From assembly GCA_016872915.1 (NCBI GenBank), contig VGYQ01000006.1, positions 1 to 64,000 of the forward strand: 64,000 nucleotides of DNA, read 5' to 3'. The stretch is from Planctomycetota bacterium (GTDB lineage Bacteria > Planctomycetota > Phycisphaerae > Phycisphaerales > SM1A02). The position numbers and the translations under genes are program-made. This document shows positions 1 through 9,287 of this stretch, in pieces; position 1 is the stretch's first letter, and every line of letters starts with the position of its first letter. The notes beneath the pieces were generated by a model. The model did not search any database and had not been told where the DNA came from. It saw only the letters and a program-made list of their open reading frames with translations.

Positions 1-731
1 AGAGACGCCACCACACGCCTGTTTATTGGCGTGAGATCGAGGACGCCAAGCAGCACCACGCGCTCAAACGCCGCCTTGCCATGCTGCTCCCCATGCGGCG
101 CGGCATGCAGTACCTGATCGTTCCACTGCCATGGCGTGACAAGCGCCACACCGTGCACCTGCGAGAGTTCGCTTGCGACCACATCGCACTGCCGGTGGAA
201 TGCCTGCAGCGCATTCCAGCGGTCCGCCAGAAGCGGCGACACACACGGTAACTGCGCAACTTCCGCAGCCGATCGTCCGGACTGCACCAACTGCTGTGTG
301 ACATTGTCGAGTGCTGAGGCAATTCGACTGAGTATCACAGGACTCTCGGCCATCTCGCCCCGCATCACCTGCGGCATCAGCAGCGCTGCGGCATCGTTCG
401 GCAAACGGCGGAGCGCCTCGTGCATCAGAAGCATCCACTCGACACCACGTAACGGACGGGCGGCCTGAGCCGCAGAAGTGGCCCGCTCAGCAAACGATGC
501 CACCGTGCACCTCGCGGGCGGAATCAGTGGCTGGCCTCGCTCTTGTGCTGCCTCTGAAAGAGAGAGATTCAGCAGACGCCGCGACCGCCCCGTCGCCGTC
601 ACAACGAGCGTGCGCGACAAATCAAAGCCGCCATCAACGCCGCGAGGCGAACTGTCCAAGAGCAGACGCGCGGCCACATGGGCGGGACCATGCTCCTCGC
701 ACCAACCCAGAAATCGGCGTTGAAGTTCCAT
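1..731 (-). CDS. AddB/RecB-like nuclease-helicase family protein, N-terminal part (cut by window edge)
   Basis: An open frame runs from an ATG at 731 to the left edge without a stop, giving about 243 residues of N-terminus. It begins MELQRRFLGWCEEHGP, followed by a segment with DLSRTLVVTATGRSRRLL and, near residue 75, PPARCTVASFAERA. Close to the edge is FERVVLLGVLDLTPINRRV. This arrangement (a degenerate nucleotide-binding strand, an arginine-rich turn, then a 'v-LaGv-DLtp' strand) is what I associate with AddB-like proteins, which pair an inactive helicase fold with a C-terminal PD-(D/E)XK nuclease in double-strand-break repair. The nuclease part would lie outside the window, so the call is family-level only. 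It sits 16 bp downstream of the HD-GYP gene on the same strand and may be cotranscribed with it. Confidence 0.5.
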   Translation of the reverse strand, partial: MELQRRFLGWCEEHGPAHVAARLLLDSSPRGVDGGFDLSRTLVVTATGRSRRLLNLSLSEAAQERGQPLIPPARCTVASFAERATSAAQAARPLRGVEWMLLMHEALRRLPNDAAALLMPQVMRGEMAESPVILSRIASALDNVTQQLVQSGRSAAEVAQLPCVSPLLADRWNALQAFHRQCDVVASELSQVHGVALVTPWQWNDQVLHAAPHGEQHGKAAFERVVLLGVLDLTPINRRVVAS

Positions 732-747
732 GCGCCAGAGCGTGATG

Positions 748-2964
748 CTAGGACGGAGCCACGGGCGGCGGAGAGGGGTCGCGTGTCGGCGCCGCGACTT
801 GCTGCGCCGGCTGCACACTGCCGCCCGACACCGTTGGCGGTATCGCTGGCTCCGGATCACTCTCGTAGCGGAAGGACACCGCACGAATGTCCTCGATGCG
901 TTCCAAGAGGATGTCCACCAGTTCCGGATCAAATTGCGTTCCTGCGTTGGCCTTCATCTCAGCAAGCACACGCTCCTCTGGCCACGACTCCTTGTACTTG
1001 CGCTTCGATGAGAGTGCGTCGAATACATCGGCGACTGCCACAATCCGCGCAAAGAGCGGAATTGCTTCGCCCGCCATGCGCGCACCCTCCCCACCCCGCG
1101 CTGCGGCGCCACCCGTCTGGTCGTCGCCCACGGAGACGTCACCCGGGTATCCGCCCCCATCCCAACGTTCGTGATGGTGAAGTGCAACATCGATCGCCGA
1201 CTGATCGAGCGCTGACTCCCGATCACCGAACAGTCGTGCTCCCACAATCGTGTGTGTCTTCATCACCGCATACTCCTCTGAGGTCAGCCGCCCCGGCTTC
1301 TTCAGGATTGCATCGGGAATACCCACTTTGCCAACATCATGGAGCATTGCCACGATGCGGAGGAGATCTCGCTCGCGCTGAATCCGATCCTTGGGCAGCG
1401 CATGACGACGTGCCCACTGCTCGTACAGGATCACCGAGTACCCGGCCACGCGGTTGACATGCGCACCTGTCTCGCTCGGGTCTCGCATCTCCGCCATGCT
1501 GATCATCCGAAGCACGATCGAACGCGTCAGCGCTGCGCGTTCGAGTGCCACCGTCGCGGCCGAGGCGAAGTGCGCAATACTCTCCAGATCGGCTGGCGAG
1601 AAACCCACCCGATGTGTGCCATCTTCATTCAAAGGATTCAGAAGTTGAAGTACACCGATGTTCCGACCGGCCGACGAGCGCAGCGGCACACTCAAGATCG
1701 ACTTCGTGTGGTAGCCCGACTTGTGATCCACTTCCTGATTGAACGCATATGGTTTGTCTGCAGGAATCGCATAGGCATCGTCGATCACCACCGTATGCCC
1801 GCTCCTTGCGGCGTAGCCGGCAATGCTGCGTCCATGCACTGGAATCCGCAGCGACTTCACAATGAGGGACTTGCCCTGCTCGAGTCGCTTGGCAAGTGTG
1901 TCGTTCTGCACAAATGACAGAACCAGATCATCGCCCTCACGAAGCATCACACTCCCCGCGTCACAGCGGGTCAGCACGCGCGCTTCCGCGAGAATTCGCT
2001 CGATCAGGATGTCGATGTCCTGAATTTGATTGAGGCTCTCATCGACCTGCGTGATCGACTTCAGTCGCTCCTGCTGCTTGGACACGTCCCGCACAAGTTG
2101 CAGGTTCTGCCGCACCACCTCCTCACGCTTTTGCAGCGTGTCCGCCATCGAGTTCAGTGCACCGTACAACGCTGCATACTCTGGCGAAGGTGCCGCGGCG
2201 AGACGCTGCTCCACACGACCTTCGCTCACTCCTGCGACGAATGCCCGAACACGCTCAAGAGGTGCAAGGAGCCGATGGAAACCAAGGGAAGCACCTGCAA
2301 ACACCAAGAGTGAAATCAGGGCAGATGCCACAAGCGATACCAGGAGCAACTGATCGACTTCGGCGAGGTACGCCCCGTAGGGAATATCTGCACCAACGAG
2401 CGCGACCACATCCCCGCGGCTCGTGCGGATCGGCGCGAAACCCGTGATCCACTGTCCACCCGGGTCTTCGATGAAGCATGCAAAGGGCCTGCCCGAAATC
2501 ACTCTAGCAGTGGCTATCGGTGCGGAATCTCCGATGCTCGAGCTCACCACAAACGGACGACCTGGTGAGTCCCACGCGGGGCTGCTCCTTGGCTCTCCAT
2601 CGACCGCGAAATCCCACCCGCTCACGGCGCCTGTGCGCGTTGGAACGAGGAGGTAACAGAAGCGCACGGGACTTGCCCCGTCTGCATTCACCTCCACCAC
2701 GGAATGCAGACGCTCCTCGATACGAAGAAACGCGGGGTCACCCACCGCAGCATCACCCGGCGGAATTGATGCGACTTCATCGGGCGATATTCCCGCCGCG
2801 ACAATACCAGCAAGCGCACGCACACGCTCTTCGATGCCCTGCAGGACGACTCGACGGGTGACCGCAGATCCAACGATCGACATGCCAAACGTGGACAGCA
2901 CGACGGCTGCCATGAGCCACAGTTTCACACGCCCACTGAGGGTCAACGCTGCCTCCCTTGGCAC
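748..2964 (-). CDS. Membrane sensor with HAMP-like, GAF and HD-GYP domains
   Basis: A predicted cyclic-di-GMP phosphodiesterase of 738 residues. Membrane segments lie at about residues 12-34 and 205-229 and enclose a periplasmic sensor region. A HAMP-like linker with coiled coil (230-310) leads into a GAF domain (about 315-475) and an HD-GYP domain (about 485-695). The HD pair is in AMLHDVGKVGIPD (H542, D543) and the GYP signature is HHHERWDGGGYPGD (G605-P607). The helix before the HD pair carries the usual AEMRDPSETGAHVNRV. Between the GYP motif and the following RIVAVADVFDAL helix is an extra loop of about 25 Gly/Ala-rich residues (610-634) not normally present. The C-terminus is a Pro-rich tail. 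HD-GYP proteins hydrolyse c-di-GMP; the signal sensed here is unknown. Confidence 0.9.
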   Translation of the reverse strand: MPREAALTLSGRVKLWLMAAVVLSTFGMSIVGSAVTRRVVLQGIEERVRALAGIVAAGISPDEVASIPPGDAAVGDPAFLRIEERLHSVVEVNADGASPVRFCYLLVPTRTGAVSGWDFAVDGEPRSSPAWDSPGRPFVVSSSIGDSAPIATARVISGRPFACFIEDPGGQWITGFAPIRTSRGDVVALVGADIPYGAYLAEVDQLLLVSLVASALISLLVFAGASLGFHRLLAPLERVRAFVAGVSEGRVEQRLAAAPSPEYAALYGALNSMADTLQKREEVVRQNLQLVRDVSKQQERLKSITQVDESLNQIQDIDILIERILAEARVLTRCDAGSVMLREGDDLVLSFVQNDTLAKRLEQGKSLIVKSLRIPVHGRSIAGYAARSGHTVVIDDAYAIPADKPYAFNQEVDHKSGYHTKSILSVPLRSSAGRNIGVLQLLNPLNEDGTHRVGFSPADLESIAHFASAATVALERAALTRSIVLRMISMAEMRDPSETGAHVNRVAGYSVILYEQWARRHALPKDRIQRERDLLRIVAMLHDVGKVGIPDAILKKPGRLTSEEYAVMKTHTIVGARLFGDRESALDQSAIDVALHHHERWDGGGYPGDVSVGDDQTGGAAARGGEGARMAGEAIPLFARIVAVADVFDALSSKRKYKESWPEERVLAEMKANAGTQFDPELVDILLERIEDIRAVSFRYESDPEPAIPPTVSGGSVQPAQQVAAPTRDPSPPPVAPS

Positions 2965-2995
2965 GGCTCACGGAACCGAGTGAGCGCGTGAGAAA

Positions 2996-3068
2996 AGCCG
3001 CCGATCGGACTTGAACCGACAACCTCAAGATTACAAATCATGTGCTCTACCAATTGAGCTACGGCGGC
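2996..3068 (-). tRNA. tRNA-Thr (anticodon TGT)
   Basis: The reverse complement folds as a complete cloverleaf. The acceptor stem GCCGCCG/CGGCGGC pairs perfectly, the D arm is GCTC/GAGC, and the anticodon loop TTTGTAA places TGT at positions 34-36. The T arm is GTCGG-TTCAAGT-CCGAT. The discriminator is U and no CCA is encoded. It lies between the pyruvate kinase gene and the HD-GYP gene, all on the minus strand, and stands alone rather than in a tRNA cluster. Confidence 0.95.
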
Positions 3069-3143
3069 AGATGCGGGTGGACAATCCTCCCGCTCCGCTC
3101 GCAGTCTATCAGTGACCACTCACCCTCTTTGCCAGACTCCAAG

Positions 3144-4637
3144 TCATTGGTCGCTGAGACCACCCGCCGTCACGCGCAGAGCACGAAGGACAGGCCCCTC
3201 CTGCTGCGGTCCACTTCCCCCCTCAAGCAGCAGCAGAAGATCACCCTGCCGCACCATGCCGCTTTGCACCAGTGAGGCACAGACTGCCTGGGTTCTTGAA
3301 TGTCCGTTCGAAGCCTTATGTGGCACGAGGAGTCCACGAATACCCCACGCGAGGGACAACTGCCGCACAGTGCTCTCGTTTGGCGTGCATGCGATGATCG
3401 CGCTCAGCGGCCGCCACCTCGCCAATCGCAGAGCCGTACGCCCACCGTCTGTCACTGCCACGATCGCCGCAGGGCGAGTCTCTCGTGCGAGCAAACATGC
3501 GGCACGCGCCATCGCATCCGCATCTCGACCGACCGCAGCGGGATCCGCTTGAAGCGATTCCATTCGATCACTGCGGCCGTGCTCGGCCCTCCGAATGATC
3601 GCACCCATCGCCCTCACCGCCTCCACGGGAAACTTGCCGATCGATGTCTCCCCACTCAGCATCACCGCATCCGCGCCATCGAGGACGGCGTTTGCCACAT
3701 CGCTCGTCTCCGCACGCGTGGGACGTGGACTCGTGGTCATCGACTCGAGCATCTGTGTCGCAACAATGACAGGCTTGCCCATCCTGTTGCAGACCTGCAC
3801 GATTCGCTTCTGGAGCATCGGAACCTCCTCGGGGGGCATCTCGACGCCGAGGTCACCGCGAGCCACCATCACTGCATCGGACGCATCCACGATCCCCTCA
3901 AGCGCCTCGATTGCCTCTTGCTTCTCGATCTTTGCCACGATCGCAACAAAGCGACCGCCGCTCTCCCGTTGAATGCGCCGCCGCAGATCGTGGAGATCCT
4001 CGGCACTTCGCACGAACGAAAGAGCGACCAAGTCAACTCCTGCCGCCAGTCCAAAGGCGAGGTCATTGATGTCCTTCGCGGAGAGTGCGGGCACGGAGAC
4101 ATCCACCCCGGGCAGATGCATGCCAACTCGCGAACGAAGCATGCCGCCATGCTCGACGTGACACAGCACATCATCACCGCGCACCTCTTTCACCCGAAGT
4201 CGAACCTTTCCATCATCGAGAAACAGCATGTTCCCGGTGCGCACATCTCTCGCCAGCGCCTCATACGCGCAGGGCAAGTGCGGTACGCCACCGAATCCCG
4301 GCCCGATACCAATCGATACGTCACTTCCACTGATGAGCATCGCGGCAGCCGCGGGCACTTCACCCAAACGCAACTTCGGGCCGCTCAAATCCTGCAGCAG
4401 TGCAATAGGTCGACCCGTGCGACGCGATGCCTCACGGACTTCGTTGATGATGTGCTGATGGTCCGCATGCGCGCCATGAGAAAAGTTCAGGCGTGCCACA
4501 TTCATACCCTGCTCAATCAACTGCACAATGGTGGATGCATCGCGCGTCGCTGGTCCGAGCGTGCACACGATCTTCGCGCACGTTGGCTGCAGAGGCCGCG
4601 GCGCATCTGCTCGTGCAGGATCTGACAAAGATTCCAT
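3144..4637 (-). CDS. pyk: Pyruvate kinase
   Basis: Converts phosphoenolpyruvate and ADP to pyruvate and ATP in the last step of glycolysis. The protein is 497 residues from the ATG at 4637. A TTG nine codons upstream (4664) would keep the same frame and sit 5 bp from the mnmG stop. The core starts at CAKIVCTLGPATRD, followed by MNVARLNFSHG, QDLSGPKLRLG, the catalytic barrel strand VAIVAKIEKQEAIE and the signature KPVIVATQMLESM. TRAETSDVANAVLDGADAVM and LSGETSIGKFPVEAV complete the active-site region. The C-terminal domain is present, so the enzyme is full length. It follows mnmG closely on the same strand and is probably read through from it. Confidence 0.95.
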   Translation of the reverse strand: MESLSDPARADAPRPLQPTCAKIVCTLGPATRDASTIVQLIEQGMNVARLNFSHGAHADHQHIINEVREASRRTGRPIALLQDLSGPKLRLGEVPAAAAMLISGSDVSIGIGPGFGGVPHLPCAYEALARDVRTGNMLFLDDGKVRLRVKEVRGDDVLCHVEHGGMLRSRVGMHLPGVDVSVPALSAKDINDLAFGLAAGVDLVALSFVRSAEDLHDLRRRIQRESGGRFVAIVAKIEKQEAIEALEGIVDASDAVMVARGDLGVEMPPEEVPMLQKRIVQVCNRMGKPVIVATQMLESMTTSPRPTRAETSDVANAVLDGADAVMLSGETSIGKFPVEAVRAMGAIIRRAEHGRSDRMESLQADPAAVGRDADAMARAACLLARETRPAAIVAVTDGGRTALRLARWRPLSAIIACTPNESTVRQLSLAWGIRGLLVPHKASNGHSRTQAVCASLVQSGMVRQGDLLLLLEGGSGPQQEGPVLRALRVTAGGLSDQ

Positions 4638-4669
4638 GAGCGGCAGGCTAGTCCGATACGGCAAACGCC

Positions 4670-6751
4670 TCAGACAGCACGCCGAAGGCGGCGAATCGCG
4701 ATTTCCAGAATCGACACATCGGCGGGCGACATGCCGGCCAGGCGACCCGCCTGCCCGAGGGTGCGAGGAGAAAACCGCCCGAGCACCTCGCGTGCCTCCG
4801 CCGAGAGTCCAGCCACCGTACGCACGTCGAGTTCTGCAGGAATCGGCAAGTGCTCACCGGCACTCGCACGCCGGAGTTCCGTCCGCTGCCGCGGGAGATA
4901 GCACTCATAGCGAAGATCCGTGATCGCACGGTCCATCACTGCACGCGGTGCAGCAGGAGCACGTTCCACCGTGGCAAGTAATTCCACCAACTCATCCGCA
5001 GTCACTTCGGGCCTGCGCGCCACCTCCGCCAGCCGCTTCCCCTGCCCGAAACGAGGCGGCGCAACAGCGACGGAAAGCCGCTTGCGTACATCGGCGAGCG
5101 CTGCCGCACGCTCATCACTCCACCGGCGGCGCTGCTCACACACCAGCCCCCATGCGACACCCTGCGCTGTCAGACGATCCTCCGCATTGTCTGCACGCAG
5201 CAGCAGTCGATGCTCCGCACGGCTGGTGAACATTCGGTATGGCTCACGCGGCTGTCGGGTGACCAGATCATCCATCAGCACCCCGAGATATGCCTGCGAA
5301 CGCTCGATCCGAACTTCGTCCAAACCGCACACACGTCGAGCGGCATTCAACCCGGCCACCAGTCCCTGCGCACCCGCCTCCTCGTAGCCGCTCGTGCCGT
5401 TGATCTGCCCCGCCAGAAACAGACCGCGAATGCGCTTGGTCTCGCCCGTCGAATCGATCTGATGCGGCCAGACCATGTCGTACTCGACCGCATATCCCCA
5501 CCGCTTCGCCCGTGCACGCTCACAGCCTGGAATGCCACGAATGATCTGCTCCTGCACCTCCGCAGGAAGCGATGTCGAAATGCCATTGCAGTAGATGTCG
5601 TCGGTGGCGAGCGACTCTGGTTCGAGGAAGACATGATGGCTCTCGCGCTGAGCAAAGCGCACCACCTTGTCCTCCAGGCTCGGGCAGTACCGCGGCCCAG
5701 ACTCCGCTTCCATCAAGCCCGCATACATCGGTGCTCGGTGGAGATTGCTGCGGACCACTTCATGAATGACCGCCGTTGTGTGCGTCTCCCGGCACTCCAC
5801 TTGTGGCAGTGCGGGGAAACGCCTTGCGAGCAGCATCTGTGGCGTGCCTGCACTGAACGGCAGCGGTGGCTCATCGCCCCACTGTGCCACCATCGACTGC
5901 CAATCGATCGAATCTCGCGCAAGCCGCGGTGGCGTGCCGGTCTTGAGTCGACCCAGTTCGAAGCCAAGTGCTCGAAGCGCACCTGAGATGCCCACGGCAG
6001 TCCCCTCACCGACGCGTCCACCCTCCACGCTGCGCTCGCCCGTATGCATGAGTGCTCGCATGAACGTGCCCGTCGTCAGAACGACTGCATCGGCATCAAC
6101 TCGAAGCGATCCTCCACCGCAGGCGGAAACGCCCGAGAGTGCCTCGTGCAGGGGGCGCCGCTCGGCACCACGCCCGTAAGGCATGCGGGGAAAAACACCA
6201 TCGCCGCGCTCGCCCTGCCACATGCGATCCACCGCATCGGCATTCCACTCGAGCGCCGCATCATCGACGTGCAGCACACTCGCCCCAGCGCGCAGCATCA
6301 GAGCGCGTACGCCGCCAGACTCTCCATCCGCACACGGCACATCCACCGACTCCACCAATCCCTCGACAACAATGATGGGCACCAAATCGCCCGCGCGAGT
6401 CGAGAGCAGCCGCTGCACTTCGGCCTGATAATGATGACGATCGCACTGGGCACGCGGGCCACGCACCGCCTGTCCCTTTGATGCGTTCAGCACGCGAAAC
6501 AGAATCCCCGTCGCATCCGTCACGCGTCCCATCACGCCGCCGAGCGCATCGATCTCGCGCACCATCTGCCCCTTTGCAAGCCCACCGATCGCAGGATTGC
6601 AACTCATCGCTCCGATGGTCGACGCATCCATGGTGACAAGGAGCACGCGCGCCGGGTCCTTGCACTTCGCCGCAAGTGCGCTCGCTGCAGCCCATGCGGC
6701 TTCCACGCCCGCATGACCGCCGCCCACCACAATCACCGTCGAAACAGCCAT
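4670..6751 (-). CDS. mnmG: tRNA uridine-5-carboxymethylaminomethyl modification enzyme MnmG (GidA)
   Basis: The FAD-dependent subunit of the MnmEG complex, which installs cmnm5 at the wobble uridine U34 of several tRNAs. I start at the ATG at 6751, because the FAD-binding strand MAVSTVIVVGGGHAGVEAA begins immediately; an upstream extension in frame carries no family sequence. Other marks are MSCNPAIGGLAKGQMVREID, GPRAQCDRHHYQ, GLFLAGQINGTSGYEEA and MFTSRAEHRLLLRADNAEDR. At 693 residues it is about 60 longer than the E. coli protein. The excess is mainly an insertion around residues 180-235 that includes a Met/Arg/Gly-rich stretch. It diverges from pepA with 59 bp between start codons and is followed by pyk. 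No mnmE is in the window. Confidence 0.95.
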   Translation of the reverse strand: MAVSTVIVVGGGHAGVEAAWAAASALAAKCKDPARVLLVTMDASTIGAMSCNPAIGGLAKGQMVREIDALGGVMGRVTDATGILFRVLNASKGQAVRGPRAQCDRHHYQAEVQRLLSTRAGDLVPIIVVEGLVESVDVPCADGESGGVRALMLRAGASVLHVDDAALEWNADAVDRMWQGERGDGVFPRMPYGRGAERRPLHEALSGVSACGGGSLRVDADAVVLTTGTFMRALMHTGERSVEGGRVGEGTAVGISGALRALGFELGRLKTGTPPRLARDSIDWQSMVAQWGDEPPLPFSAGTPQMLLARRFPALPQVECRETHTTAVIHEVVRSNLHRAPMYAGLMEAESGPRYCPSLEDKVVRFAQRESHHVFLEPESLATDDIYCNGISTSLPAEVQEQIIRGIPGCERARAKRWGYAVEYDMVWPHQIDSTGETKRIRGLFLAGQINGTSGYEEAGAQGLVAGLNAARRVCGLDEVRIERSQAYLGVLMDDLVTRQPREPYRMFTSRAEHRLLLRADNAEDRLTAQGVAWGLVCEQRRRWSDERAAALADVRKRLSVAVAPPRFGQGKRLAEVARRPEVTADELVELLATVERAPAAPRAVMDRAITDLRYECYLPRQRTELRRASAGEHLPIPAELDVRTVAGLSAEAREVLGRFSPRTLGQAGRLAGMSPADVSILEIAIRRLRRAV

Positions 6752-6810
6752 CCACGAAGGATAGGGAACAGCGACCGCACACCGAAGCCGCGCCCCTAGG
6801 ATCTGCGCCC

Positions 6811-8286
6811 ATGCACACGTCCATTCGCGTATCCGATGCGCCCCGTTCGCTTCATGTGTTTCCGGTATTCGCTGCGTCCGGGAAGGGCGCGCTGCGCCTG
6901 CCCACGGACCTCCAGGAGCACGAGGGTGTACGCAATTCACTTCGTGTCGGCGCCTTCACAGGCGAGGCAGGCAGCGTGCACGCCGCAGATGATCGGACGC
7001 TGCTGCTCGGACTCGGTGCACGCGATGGGTTCGATCCACAGCGCCTGCGAACAGTGTCTGCAAAGCTCGGCCGTGCGCTTGTCAAGATGCGGGCCAAGGC
7101 CATTTGCCTGCGGCCCGACTGGACAGGTGGCGTGCGTTCCATCGGAGAGTTCGAAGCTGGCAGCGCCGTTGCCGAGGGATTATCGATCGGAACGTGGCGA
7201 TTTGATCGACTCGACGGCAGCGCATCGCGCCGCGAACCGCGACTGCCTCCGCTGCGCATCTGGTCGGCGCAACGCGACTTTCGTGATGGCCTGAACGAGG
7301 GGCTTGTGGTGGCTGCAGGCGTGAACGTTGCTCGCGCAATCGCTGCAACCCCGCCAAACATCGCACACCCGCAGTGGATCGCTGCGGAAGCAGCACGCAT
7401 CGGGCGCGGCGCCCTCCGCGTGCGGCGCATCGACGCCGCGAAAGCGCGGCAACTCGGCATGGGCGGACTCTTGTCCGTGGGACAGGGCTCTACGCGCCCC
7501 CCATGCCTTGTGACACTCGAGTGGAACCCGCCGCGCCGCGCGCGGGGCAACCGCGATACGCATCTGCTGCTCGTCGGCAAGACGATCACCTACGACACGG
7601 GCGGATACTCGCTGAAGGTGAACAATGGCATGAAAGGAATGAAGTACGACAAGTGTGGCGGCGCGGCCGTACTCGGCGTGATGCATGCGGTCGCACAGTT
7701 GCGCCCCGCGGTTCGAGTGACCGCAATCCTTGCGGTCGCCGAAAATATGGTGGCCGGCGATTCGTATCGACCGGACGACATCATCCGCATGCACAACGGC
7801 GTGACCGTGGAGGTCACCAACACCGATGCCGAGGGACGGCTCGTGCTGGCTGATGCACTCAGTTGGGGCTGCAAGACCTTCGACCCAAGTGCGGTCATCG
7901 ATATCGCGACGCTCACGGGCGGCGTGGTCGTGGCCCTCGGACATTTCAGCGCCGGCTACTTCAGCAGCGATGATCGTCTCGCACGGGAAGTGGAACGTGC
8001 CGCCGACAACAGCGCAGAAGCCGTGTGGCGGCTACCGATCTGGCCCGCGCACCGCGAGTACATGCGCAGCCAGCACGCGGATCTCATCAACAGCAATCCC
8101 GCTCGCATGGCGCATCCCATTCAAGGCGCGGCGTTCCTCTCGCACTTCGTGCCGCCTCACGTCCCGTGGGCGCACTTGGATATCGCTGGCGTCGCCGCAC
8201 CTGACACTCCCAGCGATCTCACGGGCAGCGGTCCAACGGGCTGGGGCGTCCGGCTGCTGCTTCGCCTGATCGCAGCCCGGAGTTGA
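6811..8286 (+). CDS. pepA: Leucyl aminopeptidase, M17 family
   Basis: A two-metal cytosolic aminopeptidase of 491 residues. Catalytic-domain motifs are all present: VGKTITYDTGGYSLK (metal-binding Lys and Asp, second Lys), MKYDKCGGAAVLG (Asp ligand) and NTDAEGRLVLADAL (Asp and Glu ligands plus the catalytic Arg). The N-terminal macro-like domain is poorly conserved, as is usual in the family. I choose the ATG at 6811 because the upstream frame overlaps the divergent mnmG start and has no similarity-like sequence. The gene is convergent with rpiB. A role in peptide turnover is inferred from the family. Confidence 0.93.
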   Translation: MHTSIRVSDAPRSLHVFPVFAASGKGALRLPTDLQEHEGVRNSLRVGAFTGEAGSVHAADDRTLLLGLGARDGFDPQRLRTVSAKLGRALVKMRAKAICLRPDWTGGVRSIGEFEAGSAVAEGLSIGTWRFDRLDGSASRREPRLPPLRIWSAQRDFRDGLNEGLVVAAGVNVARAIAATPPNIAHPQWIAAEAARIGRGALRVRRIDAAKARQLGMGGLLSVGQGSTRPPCLVTLEWNPPRRARGNRDTHLLLVGKTITYDTGGYSLKVNNGMKGMKYDKCGGAAVLGVMHAVAQLRPAVRVTAILAVAENMVAGDSYRPDDIIRMHNGVTVEVTNTDAEGRLVLADALSWGCKTFDPSAVIDIATLTGGVVVALGHFSAGYFSSDDRLAREVERAADNSAEAVWRLPIWPAHREYMRSQHADLINSNPARMAHPIQGAAFLSHFVPPHVPWAHLDIAGVAAPDTPSDLTGSGPTGWGVRLLLRLIAARS

Positions 8287-8301
8287 ACGCGCAAGGCGCG
8301 C

Positions 8302-8775
8302 TCAGCCCTTCGGATCCTCGCCTTTCTCGATGCGCCCGATCTTCGCAAGTCGCCGAGCGTGACGTCCACCCTCGTAGGCGGACTTCATCCACACGTCGAC
8401 GATCCGCTTGACGAGAGTCTGCCCAAGCAGATCCGCCGAGAGGCACAGCACATTGGCGTCGTTGTGCGTTCGAGACAACTGTGCGCTCAGTTCATCGAGT
8501 GCGAGTGCGGCACGGATGCCATGAACCTTGTTTGCTGCGATCGCCATGCCAATACCTGTTCCGCAAATCAGGATCCCGCGCGCAGCCTTCCCCGACACAA
8601 TCTCCTGCGAGACACGCCATGCGACATCCGGGTAATCCGTGGGCGATCCGGTTGTATCGCTGAGTACCGCGACATCAAAGCCGTCCAACTTCAACTGCTG
8701 CTCGATCGCCACGGCAATAGCGGATCCACGGTGGTCGCTGCCGATTGCGATCACTCCTTTGGGCGACTCGCTCAT
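8302..8775 (-). CDS. rpiB: Ribose-5-phosphate isomerase B
   Basis: Interconverts ribose-5-phosphate and ribulose-5-phosphate in the pentose phosphate pathway. The 157-residue protein has IAIGSDHRGSAIA at the N-terminus, the active-site loop ILICGTGIGMAIAANK (catalytic Cys) and LSRTHNDANVLCLSADLLG, all family hallmarks. The length is typical for RpiB/LacAB. Its ATG (8775-8773) overlaps the TGA of the upstream phosphatase gene in an ATGA arrangement, indicating translational coupling. The same phosphatase-rpiB adjacency occurs in Bacillus (ywlE-ywlF). Confidence 0.93.
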   Translation of the reverse strand: MSESPKGVIAIGSDHRGSAIAVAIEQQLKLDGFDVAVLSDTTGSPTDYPDVAWRVSQEIVSGKAARGILICGTGIGMAIAANKVHGIRAALALDELSAQLSRTHNDANVLCLSADLLGQTLVKRIVDVWMKSAYEGGRHARRLAKIGRIEKGEDPKG

Positions 8776-9230
8776 GCGGGCAGCATCTCCGCAAGTCGCC
8801 GGGGGATCAAGTCACGGAACTGCCGTGCGAGTCGGTCATACGACACATGTCCGAGCCCGATCGGGTCTTCGACATCAGCCTGCGGATCGAGCGGGTGGAT
8901 CTTCGCCAACTGTTCGGACTCGCCAGCCACAAGGCCGCGCGCCGCAGCGACATGTCCCGCGGTCATCCCAAACACCAGATCTGCGCCGCGGATCATTTGT
9001 GCGGTCAGTCGCTTGCTCCGCCCCTCGTGTTCCACACCGATGCGGCGGAGGGCATCGATCGCCTCACTTGAGCAGGGACTTCCATCGAATGCCGATGTTC
9101 CTGCAGAGGCTGTGAAGATCTTCACCCGGTTACCCCCGACTCGACCCGCTTCGATCTCTGTACGGGCAATTGCCTCCGCCATGGGTGAGCGGCAGGTGTT
9201 CCCTGTACAGACAAAAAGCACCGTTCTCAC
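8772..9230 (-). CDS. Low-molecular-weight protein phosphatase, arginine-phosphatase-like (YwlE type)
   Basis: A cysteine phosphatase of the LMW-PTP fold. The P-loop is VLFVCTGNTCRSPMAEAIA (CX5R) and the general-acid Asp lies in the C-terminal segment DVEDPIGLGHVSYDRL. The residue after GN in the P-loop is Thr rather than the Ile/Val usual in tyrosine phosphatases; in Bacillus YwlE this Thr confers selectivity for phosphoarginine. I place the start at the GTG at 9230, giving 152 residues, because family members begin a few residues before the P-loop. A GTG at 9272 would add 14 residues. The stop overlaps the rpiB start (ATGA). Arginine versus tyrosine specificity is inferred from one residue and the neighbour. 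Confidence 0.85.
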   Translation of the reverse strand: MRTVLFVCTGNTCRSPMAEAIARTEIEAGRVGGNRVKIFTASAGTSAFDGSPCSSEAIDALRRIGVEHEGRSKRLTAQMIRGADLVFGMTAGHVAAARGLVAGESEQLAKIHPLDPQADVEDPIGLGHVSYDRLARQFRDLIPRRLAEMLPA

Positions 9231-9287
9231 GTCGGAGATGCTACAGATCGCCTCGCCAAGGTATCGTGCCACGTGAAAGGTCCAGAC

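Noticed and set aside
3300-4625. A 441-residue open frame antisense to pyruvate kinase
   Set aside because: Arg/His-rich composition typical of a shadow frame; the minus strand encodes a complete enzyme.
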